In this document: piece by piece, positions 33,665 through 42,354 of the stretch
How positions within the stretch are numbered: the stretch's first letter is position 1
How the letters are laid out: each line of letters starts with the position of its first letter
Origin: Mycolicibacterium sp. TY81
GTDB lineage: Bacteria > Actinomycetota > Actinomycetes > Mycobacteriales > Mycobacteriaceae
Length of the DNA: 64,000 nt
NCBI RefSeq assembly: GCF_018326285.1
Contig: NZ_AP023362.1
Location: forward strand, 5,766,001-5,830,000
Reading direction: 5' to 3'
Notes under the pieces: generated by a model
Database searches by the model: none
Told to the model about the DNA's origin: nothing
What the model saw: only the letters and a program-made list of their open reading frames with translations
Position numbers and translations under genes: made by a program

Positions 33665-34276
33665 TCAGGTACGGCGCCGGGCGAACAAGTAGTACCGCGC
33701 CGGGTTCTTTCCGTTGTGGTCCAAGCCCGGCTCGTCACCGCTGTCGAGCAGCGTCCACCCGAGCGCGAAGCGCCGCTCCACCTCGGCCGGATCGATCCCC
33801 GGCACCCCGAACGAGGCGCCCGGCACGAACGCGACGATCAGCAGGCGCGCGTCCGCGGCGGCGACCGCCGTCACCTCGCCGACGTAAGCGTCACGGTCGT
33901 CCGCGCTCATGCCGTGCAGGCACCCGTTGTCGACGATCAGCGTGAAATCGGCGCCGATGCCCTGCCCGGTGAGCCGGGTGGCATCGGCCTGGTCGAACCG
34001 CACCGCGCCCGGCGCCGTGACGTCCCGCTTGGCGGCCTTGGCCCGCGCCTTCTGCACCGCCGTCGCGACGTAGTCGATGCCGGTGACGTCCCAGCCGAGC
34101 CCGGCCAGATACAACGCGTTGTCGCCGGTGCCGCAGCCGATGTCGAGCGCGGTGCCCGGCGTCAGGGCACCGTCACCCTCGACCAGCTCGCGCAGACTGG
34201 TGGCCAGTGGATGCCCGTCCCACGGGGTGAATCCGAGCCGGTAGAAGACCCGGAACAGTCGCTGTCGGGAGGACAT
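33665..34276 (-). CDS. Class I SAM-dependent methyltransferase
   Basis: 203 residues. Motif I is ALDIGCGTGDNALYLAGLGWDVTGIDY, the SAM-binding loop with its acidic partner. VRFDQADATRL and DFTLIVDNGCLHGM are motifs II-III. The N-terminus FYRLGFTPWDGHPL resembles small thiol or halide methyltransferases, but the acceptor cannot be inferred. Four bp after the upstream F420-protein gene (34281), so co-transcribed. Confidence 0.8.
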   Translation of the reverse strand: MSSRQRLFRVFYRLGFTPWDGHPLATSLRELVEGDGALTPGTALDIGCGTGDNALYLAGLGWDVTGIDYVATAVQKARAKAAKRDVTAPGAVRFDQADATRLTGQGIGADFTLIVDNGCLHGMSADDRDAYVGEVTAVAAADARLLIVAFVPGASFGVPGIDPAEVERRFALGWTLLDSGDEPGLDHNGKNPARYYLFARRRT

Positions 34277-34280
34277 GGCA

Positions 34281-34706
34281 TCACAGCGCCCCGAGGTCGG
34301 CCGACAGCCAGTGCTTCGGGTCGACGGTGACGGTCACGCTGGGGCCGTGCTCGCGCCGGGCGATCTCGAGGTAGGCCGGGGCCTTCTCCTTGCCGAGGTA
34401 CCGCTCGGCCATCTCGACCAGCTGTTCATCGGTGCCGGTCTCGATGCTGAGCACCGGGCCGTCGACCGCGACGTAGCGGACCGTCGGCTCCAGCCGCTCG
34501 GCCATCAGCGACACGTGCCCGGCCGCCTCGATCAGCTTGTGTTTACGGGAGCCGAGCCCGGTGAGCAGCCAGAGCTTGCCGCCGGGGCTGTATTGGTACC
34601 AGATCGGCAACGTCAGGGGACCGCGGTCCGGGCCGGCGTTGACCGACAGTGCCCCGATGTGTGGTTCGGCCAGAAATTGTTCGCGTTCATCCTTGGAAAG
34701 GGCCAT
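34281..34706 (-). CDS. F420/FMN split-barrel oxidoreductase (pyridoxamine oxidase-like)
   Basis: 141 residues. The N-terminus LSKDEREQFLAEPHIGALSVNAGPDRGPLTLPIWYQYSPGGKLWLLTGLGSRKHKLIEAAGHVSLMAE is the PPOX fold with a cofactor-contact Arg/Lys cluster. The C-terminus has VDPKHWLSADLG. It is the third split-barrel protein within 2 kb and is distinct from the other two. First gene of a two-gene unit with the methyltransferase. Confidence 0.78.
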   Translation of the reverse strand: MALSKDEREQFLAEPHIGALSVNAGPDRGPLTLPIWYQYSPGGKLWLLTGLGSRKHKLIEAAGHVSLMAERLEPTVRYVAVDGPVLSIETGTDEQLVEMAERYLGKEKAPAYLEIARREHGPSVTVTVDPKHWLSADLGAL

Positions 34707-34764
34707 GAACCCAACGTAGCGAAAAAGGGTGACACCGCAGCGGCTTCGGCCACACGCGCAGACG

Positions 34765-35952
34765 TCAGTCGGGCAGCGGCATGGTGTCGTACAGCCGGAC
34801 GCCCTTCGCGTTGAGCCGGGCCAGGCGCCCGGTCAGGCCCCGCGGCAACACCGAGATGGTCCGCGCGACGCCGACGAGTGTTCGTGCGCCCCAATCAGAT
34901 CCGGGCACGATGGTCCTGGCGTTGACGCGCGCCATGGTGCGGCTGCCGGCCACCGGCGCGGCCATGGTGCGCTCGTAGGCGGCGAACGCGGCAGTGTGAT
35001 CGCCGCGAGCCGCGGACAACGCGTGGGCCAAGACGTATGCGCCGTACACCGCCAGGCTCGTGCTCCCGCCGACAGCAGGGCCGGGGCAATACCCCGCGTC
35101 ACCGACCAACGTGACCCGCCCCCGCGACCAGGTGCTCATCTCCAGTTGGGTGATGGCGTCGAAGTAGAACGCCGGGGTGTGGTCCACCTCGCGCAGCCAA
35201 TGGTCGACTTCGGGAACCAGGCCGGCGAACGCCGCCCGCAGGTGGCGCTGCTGAGCTGCGATGTCGCGGTAGTGGTAGTCCAGCGGCTCGTCGGTGCGAA
35301 ACATGAACACCGCCCGGGCATCCTCGAGGTGGTCGGCGCTGTACACCATGGCGATCTTCCGCGGTGCCAGGTACCCGCTCATCTCACCTTTGGGCGCAAG
35401 CATTTTCGGCACCGACACCACCGCCAGATAGCCGCCCAGAAACACTTCACGCGCCCGATCTCCGAAGGTCAGCTGCCGGACCCCCGAGTGGAGACCGTCA
35501 GCGCCGATCACCAGGTCGTAGCGCTCCGGCGCGCCCTGCTCGAACGTCACCTCACCGGCGTCGGTGATCGACGTGATCTGGTCCCCGAAGCGGAACTCGG
35601 CGTCGTCGCGGACGGCGTCGTAGTACGCCTGGCTCAGGTCGTCACGCATGATCTCGACGTGCCGGTCGGACATGGCCCCGATGAGCTTGACGTAGTCGAT
35701 GTGGGTCCACCGGGTGCGGGGTGGACGGTTGAGCGTGAGGGCGGTCGTCCCGGTGGCACGGGCCTCGATGCGGTCCAACACGCCCATGCGTTCGGAGATT
35801 TCCATGGCCGGACGGAACAGGTCGACGGCATGGCCGCCGGTCTTGCGCAGGGCCGGTGCGCGTTCGACCACCGTCACGTCGAATCCGTTCCGGGACAGCC
35901 AGTACGCCAGTACCGGGCCGGCGATGCTGGCGCCGGAGATGAGCACCTTCAT
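34765..35952 (-). CDS. FAD-dependent aromatic monooxygenase-like protein
   Basis: 395 residues. The FAD start KVLISGASIAGPVLAYWLSRNGFDVTVVERAP is followed by GGHAVDLFRPAMEISERMGV, the DG motif DLVIGADGLHSGVRQL and the GD motif VTLVGDAGYCPGPAVGGSTSLAVYGAYVLA. This is the PHBH/TetX-type flavin monooxygenase plan (NADPH-dependent hydroxylation of small aromatic or polycyclic molecules). It is divergent from a TetR gene with two operators in between, so it is probably induced by its substrate, as in detoxification modules. Confidence 0.87.
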   Translation of the reverse strand: MKVLISGASIAGPVLAYWLSRNGFDVTVVERAPALRKTGGHAVDLFRPAMEISERMGVLDRIEARATGTTALTLNRPPRTRWTHIDYVKLIGAMSDRHVEIMRDDLSQAYYDAVRDDAEFRFGDQITSITDAGEVTFEQGAPERYDLVIGADGLHSGVRQLTFGDRAREVFLGGYLAVVSVPKMLAPKGEMSGYLAPRKIAMVYSADHLEDARAVFMFRTDEPLDYHYRDIAAQQRHLRAAFAGLVPEVDHWLREVDHTPAFYFDAITQLEMSTWSRGRVTLVGDAGYCPGPAVGGSTSLAVYGAYVLAHALSAARGDHTAAFAAYERTMAAPVAGSRTMARVNARTIVPGSDWGARTLVGVARTISVLPRGLTGRLARLNAKGVRLYDTMPLPD

Positions 35953-35966
35953 GGAGTCCTCCGCAT

Positions 35967-36018
35967 TTACTTAACGGTCGGTAAGTGATGTGCGGTCAGC
36001 TTACCGCCCGTTAAGTAA
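35967..36018. promoter_or_regulatory. Two TetR-type operators between monooxygenase and TetR genes
   Basis: TTACTTAACGGTCGGTAAG at 35967-35985 recurs in inverted orientation at 36000-36018 with one base changed (TC to GC). Each is itself a partial palindrome (CTTA-n-CG..CG-n-TAAG). They lie 14 bp from each of the two divergent starts. Confidence 0.85.
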
Positions 36019-36032
36019 GTTAGGGTGGCTAC

Positions 36033-36584
36033 GTGGCGAGAACCCCGTCCGAGACTCGATCGCGCATACAGAATGTGGCGCGCGAGCTCTTCAGCCAGAA
36101 GGGCGTGCAGCGGACCAGCCTGCAGGACATCGCTGATGAGCTCGGCATCAGTAAACCCGCGCTCTACTACCACTTCAGCTCGCGTGAAGACCTCGTGCGC
36201 AGCATCCTGCAGCCGTTGATCGACGAAGGCGAGGAATTCGTCGCAGCCCAGGAACGGTTGCGCGGCGGGGCGCGAGCCACTCCGCGCGAGCTGCTGCAGG
36301 GCTACTTCGACTTCCACTACCGGCACCGCGCCGACCTGCTGCTGATCGTCACCGAGCTGACCACGCTGGCAGACCTGGGGCTGATCGACAGGATGCTGGC
36401 CTGGCGTGAGCGGCTCGGCAAGCTGGTCTTCGGGCGCGGGCCCACCCTCGAACAGTCCACCCGGGCCGTCATCGCGTTCGGTGGTCTGCAGGACTGCTGC
36501 CTGCAGTTCCCGGACGTGCCGGTCGACCAACTGAGACGCGCGACGGTCGACGGTGCGATGGCCGCGCTCGGGCTGCCGGAGTGA
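36033..36584 (+). CDS. TetR-family repressor divergent from monooxygenase
   Basis: 183 residues from GTG 36033. SETRSRIQNVARELFSQKGVQRTSLQDIADELGISKPALYYHFSSREDLVRSIL is a clear TetR DNA-binding domain. The ligand domain is short and helical (YRHRADLLLIVTELTTLADL ... AFGGLQDCCLQFPDVP). The shared intergenic region with two matching operators indicates autoregulation and control of the flavin monooxygenase. Confidence 0.9.
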   Translation: MARTPSETRSRIQNVARELFSQKGVQRTSLQDIADELGISKPALYYHFSSREDLVRSILQPLIDEGEEFVAAQERLRGGARATPRELLQGYFDFHYRHRADLLLIVTELTTLADLGLIDRMLAWRERLGKLVFGRGPTLEQSTRAVIAFGGLQDCCLQFPDVPVDQLRRATVDGAMAALGLPE

Positions 36585-36696
36585 CGGGCCGTTCGCGTCT
36601 CGAACCAGCCGCATCCGGTGCCGCACTCGTCCGCGTCGGTACGATTGCCGCATATCGGTCTGAGCGCCAGACGCCGAACGCAACGGAGAGTGCCTG

Positions 36697-37713
36697 TTGG
36701 AGATCCCCTTTATCGGGCCACTGACGCTGTCCGGGTTCTCGAGCGGTTGGTTCTTCCTGTATCTGATTGCCGTCGTCGGCGCCGTCGCGATCTATCTGCT
36801 GCTGCGCAAGGCCCGTCGCAAGCGGGTGCTGCGGTTCGCCAACACCGAGCTCCTGGAGCAGGTCGTCGCGGCACGGCCGAAGACCCGGTCGCGGTGGCGG
36901 CACCTGCCGGCGGTGCTGCTGGTGGTCTCGCTGGTCTTTCTCACCACCGCCATGGCCGGACCGACCCACGACATCCGGATTCCGCGTAACCGCGCCGTCG
37001 TCATGCTCGTCATCGACGTCTCCGAATCGATGATCGCCACCGACGTCAAACCCAGCCGCATCGAGGCGGCGAAGAGCGCCGGCAAGACGTTCGTCAAAGG
37101 CCTGACCAACGGGATCAGCGTCGGCCTCGTCCAATTCTCTTCCAGCGCAACGATGCTGGTGGCACCTACCAGCGACCACGACGTCGTCGCGCGGACAATC
37201 GACACCCTGGAGCCGTCCCCCCGTACCGCGACCGGCGAAGGCATCTTCACGGCGTTGCAGGCCATTGCCACCCTCGACGCCGTCATGGGCGGCGGTGACG
37301 GTCCGCCGCCCGCGCACATCGTGCTGATGTCGGACGGTAAGGAAACCGTGCCTGCGGATCCGAACGATCCTCGCGGCGCACTGACGGCGGCGCGCGCGGC
37401 CAAGGACCAGGACGTCGTGATCTCGACCATCTCGTTCGGTACGCCGTCCGGTGTCATCACCTACGAGGGCCAGGAAGTGCCGGTCCCGACCGATGACCTT
37501 TCGCTGCAGAAGATCGCGAAGGTGACCGGCGGTGAGTCCTTCCGTGCCGAGACTCTCGACCAGCTGACCCGCGTTTACGCCAACCTGCAGGAACAGATCG
37601 GCTACCAGACCATCCGCGGCGACGCCAGCGGCAGCTGGACGCGAGTCGGTTTCTTCGTGCTGGTCGTTGCGCTGTTCGCGGGCCTGCGGATCAACAACCG
37701 GCTGCCCGGCTGA
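36697..37713 (+). CDS. VWA-domain membrane protein (Rv1481-like)
   Basis: 338 residues from a TTG start preceded by ACGGAGAG. Two N-terminal transmembrane segments (GWFFLYLIAVVGAVAIYLLL and LPAVLLVVSLVFLTTAMAG) and one at the C-terminus (TRVGFFVLVVALFAGLRI) flank a von Willebrand A domain. Its MIDAS motif is DVSESM, with T in ATGEG and D in LMSDGKET. Such BatA-like proteins normally accompany a MoxR ATPase and a DUF58 protein (Rv1479-Rv1481); neither is next to it. Probably a metal-dependent protein-interaction scaffold facing the periplasm. Confidence 0.85.
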   Translation: MEIPFIGPLTLSGFSSGWFFLYLIAVVGAVAIYLLLRKARRKRVLRFANTELLEQVVAARPKTRSRWRHLPAVLLVVSLVFLTTAMAGPTHDIRIPRNRAVVMLVIDVSESMIATDVKPSRIEAAKSAGKTFVKGLTNGISVGLVQFSSSATMLVAPTSDHDVVARTIDTLEPSPRTATGEGIFTALQAIATLDAVMGGGDGPPPAHIVLMSDGKETVPADPNDPRGALTAARAAKDQDVVISTISFGTPSGVITYEGQEVPVPTDDLSLQKIAKVTGGESFRAETLDQLTRVYANLQEQIGYQTIRGDASGSWTRVGFFVLVVALFAGLRINNRLPG

Positions 37714-38019
37714 TCAGCGTCCCGGCATCGTCTTGCCGATGGCGTTGCCCGCCGCGGCATCGGTGCTCTGGTACTTGGTGGCCGCGGTGCGCAGTGAGTC
37801 GGCGAAGCCCGTGATGGCCTTGCCCAGGTTCTGGCAGTCGGTGTTAAGCACCGGGGCGACGCGCTGGCAGGCGGCGCCGGAGGCGAGTCCCGACATGCCG
37901 GCCGCGGCCGAGTTCAGGGGTTCTCCCGGCTTGGCTTCGCCGACGGCGGAGCCGCACGAGGTCATGGTGCTCGCCGCGGCAGTCAGCACCTGCGGGTCGA
38001 CGTGTAATTCGGGGGCCAT
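37714..38019 (-). CDS. EspC/DUF2580-like small type VII secretion-associated protein
   Basis: 101 residues, all helical, no signal peptide. It begins PELHVDPQVLTAAASTMTSCGSAV and ends with FADSLRTAATKYQSTDAAAGNAIG, where the YxxxD element resembles the type VII export signal. The two-helix plan matches EspC/DUF2580 proteins. Two of its cysteines (SCGS and ACQR/DCQN) could cross-link the helices. No ESX apparatus gene is nearby. Convergent with the VWA gene, stop to stop without a gap. Confidence 0.65.
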   Translation of the reverse strand: MAPELHVDPQVLTAAASTMTSCGSAVGEAKPGEPLNSAAAGMSGLASGAACQRVAPVLNTDCQNLGKAITGFADSLRTAATKYQSTDAAAGNAIGKTMPGR

Positions 38020-38123
38020 GGTCTTCAGCTTAAGCCCGTACCGCGACGGTTCCCGGCGCTCTTTCGTGGCGCGGCGGGCTCGGGCCTGGCCGTGCGATCG
38101 CCGTTCGGCCTAAAGTCGGGGCC

Positions 38124-39116
38124 ATGCGCTTCGGATTGTTCATCCCGCAAGGTTGGCGTCTCGATCTGGTGGGGATCGCCCCGCAGGACCACTGGCAGGT
38201 GATGCGCGATCTGGCCGCGCACGCCGACGCCGGACCCTGGGATTCGCTGTGGGTCTACGACCATTTCCACACCGTGCCGATGCCGACCGCGGAGGCCACG
38301 CACGAGGCGTGGACGCTGATGGCGGCCTACGCGGCGACGACCTTGCGGATCAAGCTCGGTCAGATGTGTACCGCGATCAGCTACCGCAACCCCGCGTATC
38401 TGGCGAAGGTCGCGGCGACCACCGACATCATCTCCGGCGGCCGGGTCCAGATGGGCATCGGTGGCGGCTGGTACGAACACGAATGGCGCGCTTACGGTTA
38501 CGGCTTCCCGTCGGCCGGTGTGCGGCTGGCCCGGCTCGACGAAGGCGTACAGATCATGCGCACCGCCTGGCGCGACGGGGTGGTGAGCTTCGACGGCAGG
38601 CACTACCAGGTCGACGGCGCCATCGTGCAACCGAGGCCGTTGCAGGACAACGGCATTCCGCTGTGGATCGCGGGCGGCGGCGAGAAGGTGACGCTGAAGA
38701 TCGCCGCGAAGTACGCGCAGTACACCAACTTCGCCTCTGAGCCCGACGGCTTCGCGCACAAATCCGAAGTGCTGCAACAGCACTGCCGTGAGGTCGGCAC
38801 CGACTACGACGGCATCGTCCGCTCGGCCAACTTCAACGTGGTGATCGGTGAGTCCGAGGACGACGTCGCGGCCCGCATCGCGCGCATCCGGGATCGCCAG
38901 GTCACCGTCGCGCACGAAGCCGCCGTCGACGCGATGGTGAAAAACCTGACATCGCCCGATTCTGCTTGCGGCACAACCGAACAGGTCATCGCGAAGCTGC
39001 AGAAGATCAAGGATCTCGGCTGCGCGTACGCGATCCTGTACTTCCCTGAGGCCGCATACGACAGGTCGAGCATCGAGGCTTTCGAGCGCGAGGTCATTCC
39101 CGCGCTCAGTGACTAG
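38124..39116 (+). CDS. F420-dependent LLM-class oxidoreductase
   Basis: 330 residues. MRFGLFIPQGW, then SLWVYDHFHTVPMPTAEATHEAWTLMAAYAATT, LGQMCTAISYRNPAYLAKVAATTDIISGGRVQMGIGGGWYEHEWRAYGYGFP and PLWIAGGGEKVTLKIAAKYAQYTNF are the luciferase-like TIM-barrel signatures of F420-dependent mycobacterial enzymes. The reaction is hydride transfer to or from F420H2 on an unknown substrate. The following DUF2071 gene starts 5 bp after its stop, so they form an operon. Confidence 0.87.
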   Translation: MRFGLFIPQGWRLDLVGIAPQDHWQVMRDLAAHADAGPWDSLWVYDHFHTVPMPTAEATHEAWTLMAAYAATTLRIKLGQMCTAISYRNPAYLAKVAATTDIISGGRVQMGIGGGWYEHEWRAYGYGFPSAGVRLARLDEGVQIMRTAWRDGVVSFDGRHYQVDGAIVQPRPLQDNGIPLWIAGGGEKVTLKIAAKYAQYTNFASEPDGFAHKSEVLQQHCREVGTDYDGIVRSANFNVVIGESEDDVAARIARIRDRQVTVAHEAAVDAMVKNLTSPDSACGTTEQVIAKLQKIKDLGCAYAILYFPEAAYDRSSIEAFEREVIPALSD

Positions 39117-39121
39117 CCACC

Positions 39122-39844
39122 GTGGACGGATTTCTGGTCGACGCACCGCCGCTGCGGCCGCCGGTGTGGGTGCAGCAGTTCTGGGGTGACCTCACGTTCC
39201 TGCACTGGCCCGTCGACCCGGCGAGCGTCGCGCACCTGTATCCGCCCGGCACCGCGCCGGATATCTTCTACGACGGGCTGACGTACGTCGGCCTGGTGCC
39301 GTTCGTCATGCACCGCTCGGCGGTGGCCGGCGGTGTGCCATTGCCGTACTTCGGCACCTTCGCCGAAACCAACGTGCGGCTGTACTCGGTCGACGCCGCC
39401 GGCCGGCACGGCGTGCTGTTCCGGTCGCTGGAGACGACGCGGCTGGCGGTCGTGGGGGCGACGCGACTCGGCATGGGTGTGCCGTACACCTGGGCCAAAC
39501 TGCGCGTCACTCGCGCCGGTGACCGGATCACCTACTCGGGCACGCGCCGGTGGCCCGAGCGCGGCCTGCGCACCCTGGCCGAAGTCGCGATCGGTGCGCC
39601 CGTCGAACCCTCGCCGTTGGAGGTGTGGCTGACGGCGCGGTGGGGCGCGCACACCCGCAAGGCCGGCCGGACGTGGTGGGTGCCCAACGAACATCCCACC
39701 TGGCCGTTGCGACAGGCCGAGGTGGTCGAGCTGACCGACGATCTGGTGCCGGCCAGCGGGGTGGTGCCGGTGGGTCCGCCGTTGCCCGCGCTGTTCTCGC
39801 CGGGGGTGCTGGCCCGTTTCGGGCGGCCGACCGCGCTTCGTTGA
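39122..39844 (+). CDS. DUF2071/YqjF-type protein
   Basis: 240 residues from GTG 39122. The pattern VWVQQFWGDLTFLHWPVDPASVAHLYPPGTAPDIFYDGLTYVGLVPFVM and PYFGTFAETNVRLYSV is that of the DUF2071 (YqjF) family, an acetoacetate-decarboxylase-like beta fold without known reaction. Co-transcribed with the LLM enzyme (5 bp gap). Confidence 0.78.
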   Translation: MDGFLVDAPPLRPPVWVQQFWGDLTFLHWPVDPASVAHLYPPGTAPDIFYDGLTYVGLVPFVMHRSAVAGGVPLPYFGTFAETNVRLYSVDAAGRHGVLFRSLETTRLAVVGATRLGMGVPYTWAKLRVTRAGDRITYSGTRRWPERGLRTLAEVAIGAPVEPSPLEVWLTARWGAHTRKAGRTWWVPNEHPTWPLRQAEVVELTDDLVPASGVVPVGPPLPALFSPGVLARFGRPTALR

Positions 39845-39927
39845 GCCTTTACTCGAAGGTGTCCGATTCCGGTCCGGAAGATGAACGGCTGGTAGCGCAA
39901 AGGTGCAGTCTCGCTGATCATTGCGCC

Positions 39928-40314
39928 ATGTTGCCGACGATGCGTGATTCCGGACTCCGAGCCGGTGCGGTGCCGATCCCTTCCAACGCCGTGTCCAGTC
40001 GGCGCACGGTGCGCCCCGGCGTCGTGAGTGGCCGGCCGCGGGTCAGTGCCGGTCCCGCTCCCGCGCACCGGGCCGACCTGGCGCAATCGCGCCTGTTCGC
40101 GGCCCTGCTGCTGGACGAGATCGCCGATCTGGAGGACCAGATGACGTTGGCGGAGCGGCGATCCCGGCGCGCCCAAGCCGCCACGGGGTCGGCGGCCGAA
40201 CTCCCGTCGGAGACGCTGCTGGCGCTGCGCCGCAGGGTCCTGGAGGTGCAGCGGATGCTCGACGCACTGCGTCGTCGCTTCCCGGGCGAGGGGGATTCGC
40301 TGCGCGTGATTTAA
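39928..40314 (+). CDS. Hypothetical protein with C-terminal coiled coil
   Basis: 128 residues from ATG 39928. The N-terminal half is Arg/Pro/Val-rich and low in complexity. The C-terminal half is a likely coiled coil (LLDEIADLEDQMTLAERRSRR and LALRRRVLEVQRMLDALRRRFPG). I do not recognise the family. The start lacks a strong ribosome site, and GTG or ATG codons nearby would also fit. Confidence 0.5.
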   Translation: MLPTMRDSGLRAGAVPIPSNAVSSRRTVRPGVVSGRPRVSAGPAPAHRADLAQSRLFAALLLDEIADLEDQMTLAERRSRRAQAATGSAAELPSETLLALRRRVLEVQRMLDALRRRFPGEGDSLRVI

Positions 40315-40361
40315 ACCGCCAAAGGGTCGCCACGGGCATTGCTGAGGCGGATAGTCAGATC

Positions 40362-40700
40362 ATGGAGAAGATCTCTTTGACCGCGCTCGCCCGTCAGCAT
40401 CTGGACGCCGCGAAGAACGGGAATGGCGGGCGCAGCGCGCACACGGTCTTCGGCGGCCACGAGCACGCGTTGCGGCAGACGCTGATCGCTCTCGCCGACG
40501 GCAATGAGTTGGGCGAACACGAGAGCCCCGGCGAGGCCACGCTTCAGGTGCTGCAGGGGCGGGTGCGCCTCGTCGCCGAACAGGCCAGCTGGGACGGCAT
40601 GGCCGGCGACCACATCATCATCCCGCCCACTCGGCACAGCCTGAAGGCGCTCGCCGACTCGGTGGTGCTGCTGACGGTGGTCAAACAGCCGGCGCGTTAG
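40362..40700 (+). CDS. Small cupin-domain protein
   Basis: 112 residues, with an AGATCATGGAG-type leader. The single cupin barrel is seen in RQTLIALADGNELGEHESPGEATLQVLQGRVRLVAEQASWDGMAGDHIIIPPTRHSLKALADSVVLLTV: motif 1 carries only part of the usual metal ligands (EHES, E), motif 2 the RH pair. It may bind a metal weakly or a sugar-like ligand. Its 3' end overlaps the convergent GMC gene by 20 bp. Confidence 0.75.
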   Translation: MEKISLTALARQHLDAAKNGNGGRSAHTVFGGHEHALRQTLIALADGNELGEHESPGEATLQVLQGRVRLVAEQASWDGMAGDHIIIPPTRHSLKALADSVVLLTVVKQPAR

Positions 40701-42276
40701 CCGGAATGAAGGTCATCGCGCGCTCGGCGAGCGCGGTGATCGTCAGGCTCGGATTGGCTCCGACGTTGGCCGGGACTGCCGCGCCATCGGTGACCAGCAG
40801 GTTCTCGTAGCCGAAGACGTGGCTCCGGCTGTCGACGACACCGGTCTCAGGAGAGGCGCCGATCACCGCGCCGCCTAGGATGTGCGCCGTCGACGGGATC
40901 GCGAAAATGCCTTCTGTCACACCGGAATAGGCGACGCCGCCCATGCGGCGCGCGAACCATTTCGCCGCGTCGTAGGCGGCGGGCACGAAGTCCGGGTTGG
41001 GGTTGTCGGGATCCTGCTCGGTGGTCAGGGCGACGTTGCCGTTCGGGAGCCGCATCTTGACCTTCAGGCGCATCGCATTGTCGATGGACTGCATGACCAG
41101 CAGGATGATCACGCGGCGCGAAGTGTCCTTGATCTTCCAGGCCGCCAGCGCTGCCTTCGGGTTCTTCGCGGCGGCGGCCAGGAAGTGCAGCGGCCGGGTG
41201 CCGCGCTTGCCCGCCTCGATCATCAGGTTGAACAGCAGCGACTGGCTGTCGCCGCCCTTGCCGTATGTGACGACCTCGATGTGGGTGGCGGGGTCGGTGT
41301 AGATGCTCGACGTGATCGCGATCGAGTGGGTGAAGTCGTCGGGGTAGTCCTTGGGTGCCATCACGGCCATGATCGATTCGCTGTTGGTGCGCACCACGTA
41401 CCCGAGGCGGTCGGAGATGTTCGGTAGCGAACCGCCGAGCTTGCAGCGCTGCAGGAGGCGGTTGGTGCCCAGCGCCCCGGCGGCGACGACGACCCCGCGG
41501 GCGCGCAGTTTCTCGGCCGACCGCTTGCCGAGCGCGCCGCTCTTCTGGTGTGTCACTTCGTATCCCGTGGCACCACGGGCGTCGAGCGGCTTGATGTCGG
41601 TCACCGACCGTTCGCTGAAAATCTTCACGCCGAGCTTCTCGGCGAACCACAGGTAGTTCTTGCGCAGGGTGTTTTTGGCGCCGTGGCGGCAGCCGACCAT
41701 GCACGACCCGCACTTGATGCAGCCCGTTCGGTCGGGTCCGTCGCCGTCGAAGTACGGGTCGGCCACCGTCTTGCCGGGCTGGCCGAGGAACACCCCCACC
41801 CGCGTACGGCGGTAGGTGTCGCCGACGCCGATCGACTCGCCGGACTCCTTCAACAGCAGGTCCGCGGGGCCGTCGTCGTCGTACTCGGTGACGCCGAGCA
41901 TCCGTTCGGCTTCGTCGTAGTGCGGCGCTAGTTCGGTCTCCCAGTCGGCCAGCCCCTTCCACTGCGGGCTCTCGTAGAAATTCGGGAACGCCCGGTACAG
42001 CGTGTTCGCATAGCCCAGGCTGCCACCGCCGACACCGCAGCCGGAGCCGATGAAGATGTCCTTGAACAGCGTCAGCCGGAGGATGCCGCGCATCCCGACC
42101 TGCGGTGCCCAGTAGTAGTTCTTGGCATCCTTGGTCTCATCCGCGAAGTCGGCGTCCTCGAATCGGCGGCCGCATTCGAGAATCGCTACGCGATAACCCT
42201 TTTCGGCCAGCCGCAGCGCCGAGACGCTGCCGCCGAAGCCGGAGCCGATGACCAGCCAGTCATAGTCGTACGTCAT
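40681..42276 (-). CDS. GMC-family oxidoreductase, cholesterol-oxidase-like (ChoD type)
   Basis: 531 residues. FAD start DYDWLVIGSGFGGSVSALRLAEKGYRVAILECGRRF; GSGCGVGGGSLGYANTLY is the flavin loop; VVVAAGALGTNRLL is the GMC second signature; VTDGAAVPANVGANPSLTITALAERAM closes the FAD site. A four-cysteine cluster CIKCGSCMVGC (186-196) sits in the cap. This plan matches the mycobacterial 'cholesterol oxidase' group, whose sterol activity is disputed. No signal peptide, so cytosolic or membrane-associated. Confidence 0.82.
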   Translation of the reverse strand: MTYDYDWLVIGSGFGGSVSALRLAEKGYRVAILECGRRFEDADFADETKDAKNYYWAPQVGMRGILRLTLFKDIFIGSGCGVGGGSLGYANTLYRAFPNFYESPQWKGLADWETELAPHYDEAERMLGVTEYDDDGPADLLLKESGESIGVGDTYRRTRVGVFLGQPGKTVADPYFDGDGPDRTGCIKCGSCMVGCRHGAKNTLRKNYLWFAEKLGVKIFSERSVTDIKPLDARGATGYEVTHQKSGALGKRSAEKLRARGVVVAAGALGTNRLLQRCKLGGSLPNISDRLGYVVRTNSESIMAVMAPKDYPDDFTHSIAITSSIYTDPATHIEVVTYGKGGDSQSLLFNLMIEAGKRGTRPLHFLAAAAKNPKAALAAWKIKDTSRRVIILLVMQSIDNAMRLKVKMRLPNGNVALTTEQDPDNPNPDFVPAAYDAAKWFARRMGGVAYSGVTEGIFAIPSTAHILGGAVIGASPETGVVDSRSHVFGYENLLVTDGAAVPANVGANPSLTITALAERAMTFIPANAPAV

Positions 42277-42354
42277 CAGTGACCTCCGCAGGTGGGCGAA
42301 CTGCGAAGAGCGTATGTCCCGGCGGTCACGGCCGCATCCGATTGCTGGGACTGG

